Assembly: GCA_943704525.1 (NCBI GenBank)
Contig: CALSCQ010000585.1
Location: 1 to 26,904, forward strand
Length of the DNA: 26,904 bases
Source: Pigoraptor vietnamica
Taxonomy: Eukaryota; Opisthokonta; Filasterea
Direction of reading: 5' to 3'
Part shown: one piece after another, positions 1 through 11,616 of the stretch
Position numbering within the stretch: the stretch's first letter is position 1
Layout: the number at the start of each line of letters is the position of its first letter
The notes under the pieces: generated by a model
What the model saw: only the letters and a program-made list of their open reading frames with translations
What the model was told of the DNA's origin: nothing
Database searches by the model: none
Position numbers and translations under genes: made by a program

Positions 1-326
1 GCCAAAGAGGTGTATTCGTTTCATTGTCTACCTCAATGCGCCGTCCTTGGTGAATACGTAGTTGGGAACCTGGTGCTTCTTTTGAATGCTTAACCATGAA
101 AATCGGACATGTTTGAGACTAGGATGGAAATGGGTCAAAAAAAGGTAATTATTTTTGTATCGGATTTTCCATAGTAATCAAGGCACAACTCAGAGCTCGG
201 CCGAGCGGCATGGACCGCGTGGCCGCAGGGCACGCGAGCGTGCTGCCGCGGCCATCCGCGGCCATCGCGCACTTGTATTTCCGTTTCTTCTCGCGCCAGT
301 GAGGGTGCGGGCGCAGTGCCAAGAAG
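1..326 (+). other. 5' flank of the transposase gene
   Basis: No gene is supported here. The first ~180 bases are AT-leaning; about 190-320 is a GC-rich block with a tandem CCGCGGCCAT repeat near 246-265, which could be the transposase promoter or 5' UTR. I compared this stretch with 3107-3720 in inverted orientation and found no convincing terminal inverted repeat, so the left end of the element may lie before the window. Confidence 0.4.
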
Positions 327-2688
327 ATGGCTGATGGTAGTGGTCTGCCCACTTTCCAGATCCATCGTTGCGGAATCTGCAATAAGATTGGACATAATCG
401 TTCTAGTTGTCCACACCGCCCCCCACTTCTGCCACTTCCCCTGCCCATTCGTGCGAGGTCCACACGAATCGCTTCTCGAGATGTTTTGCCAGCCATTGAT
501 CGGGCTACGGGCACACTTCCAGTGCTGCCAGTCGGCGCTAGCCACACTGCTGTTGGACTGTTGACTGCCGCCGGCGCCGCTGGTGTGCGCAAGGGGCTGC
601 TTCCGCCTCTGATCGGCCGTGCCAACCCCGCCACAGTTGCCATGCAGCAGCCGCCAATGTCTGAGGTATGTCACTGTAACTTCTACTAGTATATGCTTCG
701 TGGCACTGATTCAGCAGGCTGACATGATTGCAATGCGCAGACTGGCCAGCAGCGCAGTGCCGCACCTGCAGAGCCGTTGCCTCGACGAAGCACCAGCGAG
801 CGAAAACGTCCCCTTACCCCGGCGGGTACAATGGAGAACGAGGCGCCATGCTGTTGCAGCAAGTGTGGTGCATCTGACCACGCAACCTCTACGTGCTCGT
901 CGTCGACCCTTGCGTGCCTCAAGGCGAAGACTGCACTATGTGCTGCGCAGTGGAAGGGGCTCGACATGTCGCCGCACACAACGACGCAGCTGACGACCGC
1001 CGAAATCAACAACCTTTTCCGCCTGATGTCGATCTGCACGGCAGAGAAGGCCTTACATACCAGTGCAGGCGCCGGCGCTGGTTGTCCGTGCACAACTCTC
1101 TCCCCGCTCGAGCGTGCGGCCTTTTATGGCAATGTCCACGTGAAAACCCTCGACAACTACCGTCGCACTGCGCAACGGGACGGCAACACGGTTCCACACG
1201 GCAAGACAACACAAGGTCAGCGACTTCACGTTGCGACCGAAATGCGCTCGTTCTACGAACCGATCGTGATCAACATCGTCGAGGATCTCATCAAGATGGG
1301 CGTTCTCGTCACGATTCGGAAGGTTCAGCAGGCCATCTGCCAGCGCATTCGCATCGCCTTCAGCCGGTATGACGTGCGTCAACTGCTGCACAAGAATGGT
1401 TACTCGTACCAGCGTGCTCAGTTTGGGAAGAAGACGGCGAGGGACAACGTCCGCCTGCGGTCGCTCAAGTTGCAGTTTCTCGCGGATCTGGATGCGCTGA
1501 TCGTCAAGCACGGGGGTCGCAACAACCTGCTCATGGTCTACCTCGATGAATCGTATATCCACGACGGGCACAAGGCCTCACATGGGTTCCAGCGTCCTGG
1601 TTTACGCTCGCGAGGGGTCGAGAAGGGGACGCGCTACAACATCATCCACGCGGGGACAAAATTGTGAGTCACACTGTCATTTGCTGCCAGTGCCAGCCAA
1701 CAGTGACATGTCTGTTGTAGCACTGTTGGCTGCAGTGTCATGCTGGCTGTGACTCAGCCGCCAGTGTGCTGTTTGAGAAGGCTGACGGCCGCCCAATGCA
1801 TGACCGCCAACTTGCAGTGGCTGGGTCGAAGGGGCGCTCCGTTTCTACGACAGCAAGACGAGGTCTGGCGACTACCACGAGACGATCGATTTCAAGCAGT
1901 GGTTCGAGTGGTTCAAGGCATTGTGCGTGCTCTGCACAATTCTACGCGAGCGGTACGGCCTCGTCATCGTGTTCGTACTCGACAACGCACGCTATCACCT
2001 GTGCCTGGCGGACGGATGGAAGACGAAGTCGGAGATGAGTGCAATGCGAAAGGACGACCTCTTCAAGTACATCCATGAACGGGCAGCATTCGACCCCAAG
2101 TTGACACTTCCCGAGTCGATCACAACAAAAGTCGCGCTCGTTGAGTGGCTACAGAAGCGGTACAACCCCCCGCGTGCTGTTGAGGAAGTCATCGCTGCCT
2201 ATAATATGGAGGTACATCTCAGGAATTGGCCTGTAAGATTCATTTTATTGTGCATTCTACTTACCCTTCACACTTCACAGGTCCTCTTCCTTCCCCCCTA
2301 CTCGCCTGAGTTGAACGCCATCGAAGAGGGTTGGGGCGTCAGCAAGAATTTGGTCGCCAACTACATGCCGCACTCTGGTGCACCTTCGTACAGCACAGAC
2401 GTTCTCTTCCAGACGGCCCTGAAGGACGTCAACTGGGCGGACCTCACACAGCGTGCAGACAGAGCAGTGGATGCTCTGCGAGCAGAAATGGCGGTCTTCA
2501 CGGACATACCCGACGAGGAGCGCATCATCATCCGCCTTGACGCGTCAGACTTCAGCGACGATGACGACGATATTGACGATGACCCCGACCTGCCCGGCAA
2601 CAATGACGGCAGCAGGAACATGGACGACGATGTGGAGGCAACGCCTGTAATGCCAGGTGCTGTGGTTTGCCGTCGCATGTCTGAGTAG
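327..2688 (+). CDS. IS630/Tc1/mariner-class (DDE_3) transposase with two N-terminal CCHC zinc knuckles
   Basis: Predicted cut-and-paste transposase of about 687 residues in four exons: 327-665, 741-1663, 1818-2211 and 2281-2688. All joins keep frame (phases 0, 2, 0). Two zinc knuckles of the form C-x2-C-x4-H-x4-C lie at residues 15-28 and 152-165, one in each of the first two exons. Residues about 233-345 resemble the helix-turn-helix DNA-binding region of this superfamily. The catalytic triad is read as D382 (motif LDESYIH), D476 (VLDNARYH) and E567 (PPYSPELNAIEE). About 90 residues separate the second Asp from the Glu, against about 34 in classical Tc1 and IS630. The C-terminus is an acidic tail with runs of Asp. 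The start at 327 is the first ATG in frame and has a good context (AAGAAGATGG). The spliced frame has no stop, so the copy may be young, active or domesticated. The superfamily call is firm; the subfamily is not. Confidence 0.85.
666..740 (+). other. Transposase intron 1
   Basis: GTATGT donor, CTGAC branch-like sequence and a GCGCAG acceptor, 75 nt. Removing it joins the first zinc-knuckle exon to the second in phase 0; the second exon's frame is closed by a stop at 720-722 inside the intron, so splicing (or a later start) is required. Confidence 0.7.
1664..1817 (+). other. Transposase intron 2, partly foldback
   Basis: GTGAGT donor and CTTGCAG acceptor, 154 nt, phase 2. The join recreates a Phe codon and continues the DDE domain between the first and second Asp. 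Two nested perfect inverted repeats lie inside: 9 bp (1665-1673 with 1748-1756) and 12 bp (1694-1705 with 1721-1732). Confidence 0.75.
2212..2280 (+). other. Transposase intron 3, frame-neutral, with two possible donors
   Basis: The acceptor TTCACAG at 2280 is clear. Donor GTACAT at 2212 gives a 69-nt intron and the tight family-like junction NMEVLFLPPYSPEL. Donor GTAAGA at 2233 gives 48 nt and closer donor consensus. Both are multiples of three and the unspliced frame is open, so three protein forms are possible. Confidence 0.6.
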
Positions 2689-2839
2689 AGTGAGCGCGCC
2701 ATGGTCAGCCTGTGTACATACGGCGTCAGTGGCGGCCAACAACTGAAACTGAACTGAAGATGCCTGGCTAACCCAAATCTCTTTCACTTCCCTCATTGTA
2801 TCTCATACACATGCACACACACACGCGCGCGCACAAATA

Positions 2840-3106
2840 GCTGCGAAGAAGCGGCGGCGACGAACACACGAGGACGTTATGTTCAGCCAAGCGCTGGACG
2901 CAATTATCAAGATGGAAAAGGAACAGATGAACGAAGCGACGGAAAGACGCGTCGCAGCTCTCACACCCGACCAGGTGTTCCGCAACAACGTACCCACCGC
3001 CACTCGCATTAGGGAGGGTCGCGAGGCGTTTCTGCGTGCAAAGGCGGCCGGCGAGCTTGAGCGTTTTCGTGAGATTGCGCACCTACAAAGTGCAGCGTAC
3101 TTGTGA
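2840..3106 (+). CDS. Small basic, charged ORF downstream of the transposase (uncertain)
   Basis: An ATG at 2879 opens a 75-residue frame that is rich in Glu, Arg and Ala and probably helical (MFSQALDAIIKMEKEQ start). I do not recognise a family. The frame stays open upstream to about 2840 and there encodes a basic cluster (KKRRRR) just after an acceptor-like CAAATAG. At its 3' end the stop overlaps a strong GTGAGT donor-like sequence, exactly as at the end of transposase exon 2. It could therefore be an independent small protein of the transposon, an internal exon of a longer transcript, or a chance frame. It lies 190 bases beyond the transposase stop on the same strand. Confidence 0.3.
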   Translation, partial: AAKKRRRRTHEDVMFSQALDAIIKMEKEQMNEATERRVAALTPDQVFRNNVPTATRIREGREAFLRAKAAGELERFREIAHLQSAAYL

Positions 3107-3727
3107 GTCGTGACCATGACATCATGAAATGACACTATGGCGCATGTATGGAATTTAAGTGCGACATGGGGTGGAAGTTTCGTCTCGGCGAAAATAATTG
3201 TATTTAGTATGACTTTTATATATCGGAGATTATCAGAAATAATTTTTTTTCATCTTCTGCTAAAATCTTACACGAAGTTAGACCAAAATTTTTTTTTGGA
3301 GTCAAGGTCGTTTACGCCACTGTACGGAACATTTTTCGCACCGCACCAGTCGTAAACACAAAATCGACCGAGATCTCGCTTCCACTTTCTATTGGATAGC
3401 CACTCACCCAACTTTGTGAAAAGCGTTCCTAACATGAATGCAAGCATTACGCTACCCAAATCTGATGCTTAATTTGTTCTACTTATTTAATGACCGTTTA
3501 AAGTTTTCCAAATCTGCTATGTAGTATAATAAAAGCCATCCCCAACTTTTTCCGTGATGCGCACGTGCCGGTCACAGCTGTTCCTACATGATCCATGAGG
3601 ATGTCACACTATTCCCGTGGGCAAACACACGAAAAGCGTCTTATCTGTCACAAACGGCTGTGTAGTGAGCCTAGGTAGCGCATACACGCGAGTTGCCCTT
3701 TCAACGCCTCGTGCTTAACTCGCGAGG
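3107..3727. other. AT-rich intergenic region upstream of fumarylacetoacetase
   Basis: About 620 bases without a supported gene, clearly more AT-rich than the genes around it. It probably holds the right flank of the transposon and the fumarylacetoacetase promoter. Possible promoter marks are a CCAAT box read on the minus strand (ATTGG at 3391-3395) and a TATA-like TATAATAAAAG at 3525-3535, about 200 bases before the start codon. A 13-base word, TCTTACACGAAGT (3266-3278), recurs exactly at 11296-11308. Confidence 0.4.
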
Positions 3728-6095
<2,368 letters not shown>

Positions 6096-6335
6096 AACGG
6101 CAGCGATAAAAATTGTAAGACCCACCGTATGTGTGCGAGTCGACGTAACGATGTTACTGTGTGACCGGACAGAGCTGGATTGATGTAGGGTGGGAGTTAC
6201 CGCAGCTGAATTTGAAATGTGTTGAAATTTTTCAGTAAGTTTCGCATTACGACTGAATTTGTAGTTTGGACGAAATTTTTTCCGGTGTTTTCTATGGATT
6301 GACTATGGGACTCCACAGCAACAGGTTTTTGTCAG

Positions 6336-6352
6336 GTGACAACAACCGGCCG

Positions 6353-6437
<85 letters not shown>

Positions 6438-6519
6438 CACAGCAGAAGTACTTTAGAGGAGCTTTCGTTGAACTTGACGCAGAGTGACTCGTAGTTCGGT
6501 TCGTGTTTTCTTTTTGCAG
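6336..6519 (+). other. Predicted 5' UTR intron of the SDR gene
   Basis: A donor-like CAG/GTGACA at 6336 and a very strong pyrimidine tract plus acceptor (TTTTCTTTTTGCAG) ending at 6519, ten bases before the start codon, suggest a 184-nt leader intron. It would contain the whole (CA)n tract. No protein frame tests this join, so it is inferred from signals only. Confidence 0.45.
6354..6434. repeat. (CA)n microsatellite, ~40 units
   Basis: Uninterrupted CA dinucleotide run of about 81 bases on the plus strand, just upstream of the SDR start codon. It is the only long CA-oriented run in a plus-strand gene region here; all the intronic tracts are TG on the sense strand. Confidence 0.97.
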
Positions 6520-6529
6520 TTATTCGAAG

Positions 6530-6703
6530 ATGAGCAAGCCCCGTGTCCTCGTTCTCGGAGGTGCGTGTTTTTGTGTGACGTAGTGATGTGTGGGAGTGCA
6601 TGGCTTTGCGGTGCATTTACCGGAAAGTCTCAGAATGAGAGAATGTGCGACACAGCCTCTGTCTGTGTGTGTTTGTGTGTGTGTGTGTGTGTGGTGTGTG
6701 TGG

Positions 6704-6734
<31 letters not shown>

Positions 6735-7761
6735 TGGTGTGTGGTGTGTGTGTGTGTGTGTGTGTATGTGTGTGTGCATGCTTCTGTATGCGTGGTGTGT
6801 GTGTGAGTGTGTGTGTGTGTGTGCGTGCGTGTGCATGTGCGTGTGTGCGTGTGCATGTGCACCAGCCACGTCTTTATCGCTACTACGTGTTGTTTCCTCA
6901 GTGCCGTCAATCCCCTGTCTCTTCTGCATCTCACATCCCTCCTCCCCAACAGGCGCCGGCTTTATCGGCCGCAACCTCACTGTCTATCTCATTGAGAACG
7001 ACCTCGCGTCCAAGGTGCGCGTCGTTGACAAGGTGCTCCCTCAGACGGCCTACCTCACCAAGCGCCAGGAAGATGCGTTCGCCAAGGCCGAGTTCAAGCA
7101 GGGCAACCTCGTCAGCCCCGGTGCGTCCTCTCAAGGATTAGTGTGGCTTTCCATGTGTTCTGTGCGTTGATGCGCATACATCGTGTGCTGCGCGTTCGTT
7201 GTTGCGAGAGACTCCCTCTGCGAATGTGTGGTGGCCGCTATGTCACTGCGCGTGCGCGTTGTTGGCGGTTTTTCCTTCCATGCGATGCCTGACGTTGCTT
7301 CGTCGTCGTCACAGCGTCGATTGAGAAGTCGTTCACGGACGAAGGCGGCGAGTTTGACTATGTGTTCAACTGCGCCGCGGAGACCAAGTACGGCCAGACG
7401 GAGCAGGTGCGTCTTCGCGCGCTCGTGCGGGAATGTGTGGCGGGGAGCGTAGTTATCACGTTTGCGTGTGCGGGTGCACTCATGCGCGTTAGGGGAAAAG
7501 GCAACAGTTGGCGTGTGCATGTGTGCGTGTTGCGGTAGCGGTGAGTGCGAGCGCACTCACACTCACACCCCACTGCCCGCAGATTTACGAGGAGCGCGTG
7601 TACCAGCTCACCGTGAACTGCGCGAAGGAGGCTGCCAAGCGAAACGTCAAGCGCTTCGTTGAAATTTCGACAGGCCAGGTGTACTCTGGGGACAAGGTGC
7701 GTATGGTTACTTTGATTCGTGCGTGCCTGTGTTGGTGATACTGCGCGCCTTTGTGTGTGTG

Positions 7762-7823
<62 letters not shown>

Positions 7824-9368
7824 CGTGCGTGCGTACATGCGTATTTGTGTACGCACGTGCGTGCGCGCGAATGCAGTTTGGCCTGCTGGCTGACTGCATT
7901 TTGTCTATTCGACGGTGCGTAGAAGCACAACACGGAGGACGACAAGACGGACCCCTGGACGCTCATCGCCAAGGCCAAGCTCAAGGCCGAGCAGGAGCTT
8001 GCCAAGATCCCCGGGTGCGTTGCGACCCTTTCGGCAGTGGCAGTGTCGTTGCTTTCGTGAAGAACATGAGGAACGCGGTCCCTGTGTGCTATGTGTGCGT
8101 CGTTGCGCGTACGATGTTCTGCGCTTCGTTGTTGTGTGTGCGATGTATTGACCGGAACTGTTAATTTATGAGCGCCTGCGCGTGCTGAGTGTGAGGGCGC
8201 GGGTGAGCAGAGGCTGCGTGTTTTTCTGGGCTGCTTGTATGCGCGCGCGCGTTTGAAGGTTCCCATGTTGGATCTGTTGCGGTTACTGACTTTCGAATTA
8301 ATTGTATTCGCAGCCTCAACTATGTGATTGTGCGACCTGCCGTCGTGTACGGTGTCAGCGACGTGCTCGGCGTCAGTGAGTGTCACACAGCGCGTCAGTG
8401 CGCTCTGGCACGCCATTTGTTCTGCCATAGGAACACGCCTCTGTCTCGTTGTCTGTTTGCGTTACGTGAAGATTGAGTGTGCGCTCTCTTGAACCCCCAG
8501 CGCCCCGCCTCATCATCGGTGCCGTCTACAAGCACCTCAACGAGACGATGAAGCTGCTGTGGACGGAGAAGCTGCGCATCGCGACGGTGCACATTGACGA
8601 CGTCGTGCGGGCACTCTGGTTTGTGCGCGACCAGGGCAAGAACGGCGAGATCTACAACCTTGCCGATAAGGCCGACAGCAGTGAGTTTCGCACGTGCTTG
8701 CAGCGCCGTTATCTGCGGTTGTGATGCGCGCGTCCTTTGAGTGCCCGCAGCGTCCCACTGCGCACATGTCGACGGCTCGTTTTGACGTAAGCTCGCAACT
8801 ACCGCAGCGCAAGACTCGATCTCGAAGATCATTGCCAAGATTTTCGGCATCAAGCACGACTACCTCGGCAGCATCATGTCGAACCTCGCCAAGGTTCGCA
8901 GTTCCCCCCACTTTTTGGATTGCTCTATCCGTCCATCTGCGGTCGTCACCGTAGTGTTATGGCGCTGGCGGACATGTGCTCTGCCCGCGTGCGATGTCCC
9001 GACGGACTTCTCTCGTGCTACTCTTTCTCTTCTCTCTCACTCCGTGGAGTCGATCTATGTTGCATGCTCATCGACATCTCTCCTCTTTTCTTCCGCAGGT
9101 GAACATGAAGGGCGTGACCGAGGAGGTCAACGAGAAGCACATGCAGCCGTGGTCCGAGATGTGCCGCAAGGACGGCATTGAGAACACGCCCCTCAGCCCC
9201 TACCTCGACCAGGAGCTCCTCTACAACAACTCGCTCTCGCTCGACGGGTCGAAGATCGAGAAGGCCGGTTTCAAGTACGAGCACCCCGAGGTGAACGAGG
9301 CCACGCTCCGCAGCGTCGTGCAGGAGTATGTCAACATCAAGGCCTTCCCCAAGTCGTACTTCTCGTGA
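6530..9368 (+). CDS. Atypical extended SDR, NAD-dependent epimerase/dehydratase family
   Basis: Nine coding exons: 6530-6560, 6953-7120, 7315-7406, 7583-7696, 7923-8014, 8314-8375, 8501-8680, 8808-8893 and 9099-9368. They encode 364 residues and all joins keep frame. The N-terminus has the dinucleotide-binding Rossmann motif VLVLGGAGFIG (residues 6-16), completed across the first intron. Later extended-SDR signatures follow: FNCAAETKYGQ, the strand ending ISTGQVYSG (S126, T127) and IVRPAVVYG. At the YxxxK position, however, the sequence reads IAKAK (I150, K154), so the usual catalytic tyrosine is missing. I recall similar uncharacterised proteins in fungi and protists but know of no assigned substrate, so only the fold and likely nucleotide binding are claimed. 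The first coding exon is just 31 nt. It is head-to-tail with fumarylacetoacetase and convergent with the next gene. Confidence 0.92.
6661..6860. repeat. Imperfect (TG)n tract in SDR intron 1
   Basis: About 200 bases of TG repeats interrupted by GGTG, ATG and CGTG units, in the 392-nt first coding intron (6561-6952). It is the sense-strand complement of the CA run 230 bases upstream. Confidence 0.95.
7752..7836. repeat. (TG)n tract in SDR intron 4
   Basis: A TG run whose pure core is about 50 bases (7769-7819), ending in CGTG units, within intron 7697-7922. TG is on the sense strand. Confidence 0.95.
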
Positions 9369-9641
9369 ACCTCTTGCGGGTGCGTCGCTGCCGCCGACGT
9401 GCGCTCTTGTCGCTCGTGCCTCCGAACGAGAGGTCGGAGTCTGTGGGTGAAGTGCGAGCAGCGCGGCCAAAGAAAACAATGAACAAATGTACGCGTGCGT
9501 GGCGCTTGTCATAATGGATGGATTGACAATCCATCGCAATGCATGCAATTTGGGCTTCTTTTAGAGAGCTACACCCTTAAAGAATTTTTGTTCTTAATTT
9601 GGCGCGCACACGCGCTAGAGGCGAACGGGCACACGCGCGCC
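9369..9641. other. Shared 3' region of two convergent genes, with a palindrome
   Basis: This spacer separates the stop codons of the SDR gene (+) and the FAD oxidase gene (-). It contains a perfect odd palindrome, GATGGATTG-A-CAATCCATC, at 9517-9535. No other gene is seen. Confidence 0.7.
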
Positions 9642-10988
9642 TTAGACGCGAACGGGGCTCGAGTGGCGGAAGATGCTGTCCGGGTCGTGCTTGGCCTTGA
9701 ACGCCGCGAATCGCTGCGCGTTGATAAACTTGCCATCCGTGCCCTCCACGCTCTCAAAATTGGCGCCGATCGATTCGCCGAAGAGACCCGACTTGAGCAG
9801 CTCGGCCTTCTGCGCGCGAATGGACGGAATGTTCGCCTCCATGTCTTCGAACGAATTGAAGCCTTGGAAGATGACGCCGTCCGCCGCCTGCGAGAGCTTG
9901 ATCGGCGAAAAGCTGTCGACTCCCTCGCGCACCTTTCCGCCCCGCTGCTCGATGACACACGCACCCACGGCGCACTTTGAGTTGGCCCACACGTCCGCGA
10001 ACATGTCCAGCGCCTGGTCGCTCGGAGACTGCGGGATCCGCAAGCCCGTCGAGTACCAGTATGCCGGCGGCATGAGGGGATCGAGCGCGCGAACGAGTCC
10101 GGACCACGGAACAATGCCGGCCATGGCGATCTGGACACTGGGGAGGGACATGATCGGCGCAAGGAAGGCGCGACCCTCCGCCTCGGGACCCACAAACACG
10201 CTCGCAATCGTGATGGCCTTGGAGCCGTCGGGCGCCAGTCCGTACGCAATGTACGTCGTGCAGCGATGCTCGGCCTCCGTCTCTGCACGGGCGAGGAAGT
10301 CGCGCGCGCTTCGAACGGCAGCGCGCCCCGCGTCGTTCAGGGGTGCGTTTTGAATGACCACGAAGGGGTCGGCGTGCGGATATCCCTGGGCCTCGAATTC
10401 GTACACGACAGCGGCACCCGGCACACCCTTGAGCGCCATGAAGGCGTCGGGGTTGTTCGTGCGGCTCGCGTCAATCAATGCGCCCGTGCCGTCCACCGCC
10501 TTGAGGGAGATGATAGAGTCGACGGCGAGGCCGTGGGAGCGCGCAAGGAAGCCCACGCCACCGCCGAGGAGGAGCCCCACGCCCGTGTGGCTGATGACAC
10601 CGAGAGGAATCTGGAACGACGCCTTCGCCGTCTCGTCGACGATATTGCCGAGGTTGTTACCGGGTCCAAACCTAACGCGATGATTGGCGGCATCGACCTC
10701 GATGCTCTTGAGCTGGCTCACGTCCAGGACAATGCCGCCGTCGCCAACGCCGAACGACGAGTGCCCTGTGGCGAAAATGTAGATGGCAAGCTTGTGCTTG
10801 CGGGCGAATTGTACCGTCGCCTGAATGTCCTCGGGGGCGCGGCGGGCAACGACCCACGCGGCGGGCTTGCGCGTCAGCATGACCTTCTGAAAGCACACGG
10901 CGGCGGCGATGCGGTCCGCGCACTGCTGCGTGTTGCCGTCAAACACATCGCCCTGGATCGCGGCGCGGAGTTCCTCAAAGGGAGCCAT
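9642..10988 (-). CDS. FAD-linked oxidase, berberine-bridge / FAD_binding_4 type
   Basis: Single-exon gene for a 448-residue flavoprotein of the PCMH-fold oxidase family, which oxidises sugars, alcohols or alkaloid-like substrates using covalently bound FAD. The FAD domain shows ATGHSSFGVGDGG, with H76 in the position that usually links covalently to FAD, and SHTGVGLLLGGGVGFLAR, the second nucleotide-binding loop. There is no Cys in that loop, so single rather than double covalent linkage is inferred. The C-terminus ends in the BBE-like signature DPDSIFRHSSPVRV. The start at 10988 is chosen because similarity begins there; the frame stays open 100 codons upstream, but that part is less GC-rich and overlaps CCAAT boxes, so it is probably leader. 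No signal peptide is seen. The lack of introns contrasts with its neighbours, and the sequence resembles bacterial members. The substrate is unknown. Confidence 0.9.
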   Translation of the reverse strand: MAPFEELRAAIQGDVFDGNTQQCADRIAAAVCFQKVMLTRKPAAWVVARRAPEDIQATVQFARKHKLAIYIFATGHSSFGVGDGGIVLDVSQLKSIEVDAANHRVRFGPGNNLGNIVDETAKASFQIPLGVISHTGVGLLLGGGVGFLARSHGLAVDSIISLKAVDGTGALIDASRTNNPDAFMALKGVPGAAVVYEFEAQGYPHADPFVVIQNAPLNDAGRAAVRSARDFLARAETEAEHRCTTYIAYGLAPDGSKAITIASVFVGPEAEGRAFLAPIMSLPSVQIAMAGIVPWSGLVRALDPLMPPAYWYSTGLRIPQSPSDQALDMFADVWANSKCAVGACVIEQRGGKVREGVDSFSPIKLSQAADGVIFQGFNSFEDMEANIPSIRAQKAELLKSGLFGESIGANFESVEGTDGKFINAQRFAAFKAKHDPDSIFRHSSPVRV

Positions 10989-11242
10989 GCTGTCAATCTG
11001 TGTTGAAGATAGAGAAGCTGAGTAGTGTCTTGTTAGTGCTTTTCTGATGTTTGAAAGTTGCGTAGTTGAGCTGTGCGCGGCGACAGGGTAAGCTTCATGG
11101 TCCACGAGCCCGGACGGCTGGATTGCCGTGTTTGGAAACAGTTTGCTCCAACGCGCGTAACATCCACCTCGCGTTAGAATTCCGGTTACCCAGAGGTGCT
11201 TAACCCTCACCATGCGTGACACAATTGTAACCATCACCCTGC

Positions 11243-11291
11243 ATTGGTCGGCCCGCCCCCGCGAATAAGCTACTTTTGTCGTCTTCATTGG
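11243..11291 (-). promoter_or_regulatory. Two CCAAT boxes flanking a GC box upstream of the FAD oxidase
   Basis: On the minus strand, GACCAAT occurs twice (CCAAT complements at 11287-11291 and 11243-11247), with a GGGGGCGGGC GC box (11251-11260) between them, about 255-300 bases before the start codon. This spacing and pairing resembles NF-Y/Sp1-type promoters. No TATA box is seen nearby. Confidence 0.5.
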
Positions 11292-11616
11292 TCAGTCTTA
11301 CACGAAGTCTGTTGAATATTAAAGTTCAATAACGCCGGACGCACCTCTTATGGAAATTAATACAATTTCATACATAATTTACATATGAATATGATGCGAT
11401 AGAGAGGTACGCTTGTGTTCTTGATGTTGAAATTTTTGTTAAGTAAGGGGGCTATTTTTGCGGCTTTTGTTTTGAGTTTCCGTTGCCGACGTGCCGCTAA
11501 ATTGCGGTGTCCGTTTGTATGAATTGACTATGAAACCGCGATTTATTATTTGTGTTTTTTTTTATGCCCATTGCGACTCACTCCACACACACCGCGCACA
11601 CGACACTTCCACGAAC

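Larger units (their letters stand above)
6096..6529 (+). other. FAH-SDR intergenic region and 5' leader
   Basis: This holds the fumarylacetoacetase 3' UTR (GATAAAAA shortly after the stop), a (CA)n microsatellite and the leader of the next gene. The words TGTTGAAATTTTT (6220-6232) and TATGGATTGACTATG (6293-6307) have near copies in the same order upstream of talin. Confidence 0.5.

Noticed and set aside
1-3720. Terminal inverted repeats of the transposon
   Set aside because: Only short AT-rich matches (for example around TATCGGA) were seen between the flanks; none is long enough to call.
6484-7170. Frames rich in Cys-Val or His-Thr repeats over the TG/CA tracts
   Set aside because: These are dinucleotide repeats translated in open frames; they lie within introns of well-supported genes.
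7358-8428. Antisense 356-codon frame opposite SDR exons and introns
   Set aside because: It contains a long His-Thr run from the TG tract and crosses splice sites of the sense gene; no family resemblance.
10989-11288. In-frame N-terminal extension of the FAD oxidase, with an RHYSAS stretch resembling a mitochondrial presequence
   Set aside because: Family similarity starts at the ATG at 10988, composition changes upstream, and CCAAT/GC promoter boxes lie within the extension. A targeting role is not excluded but not supported.
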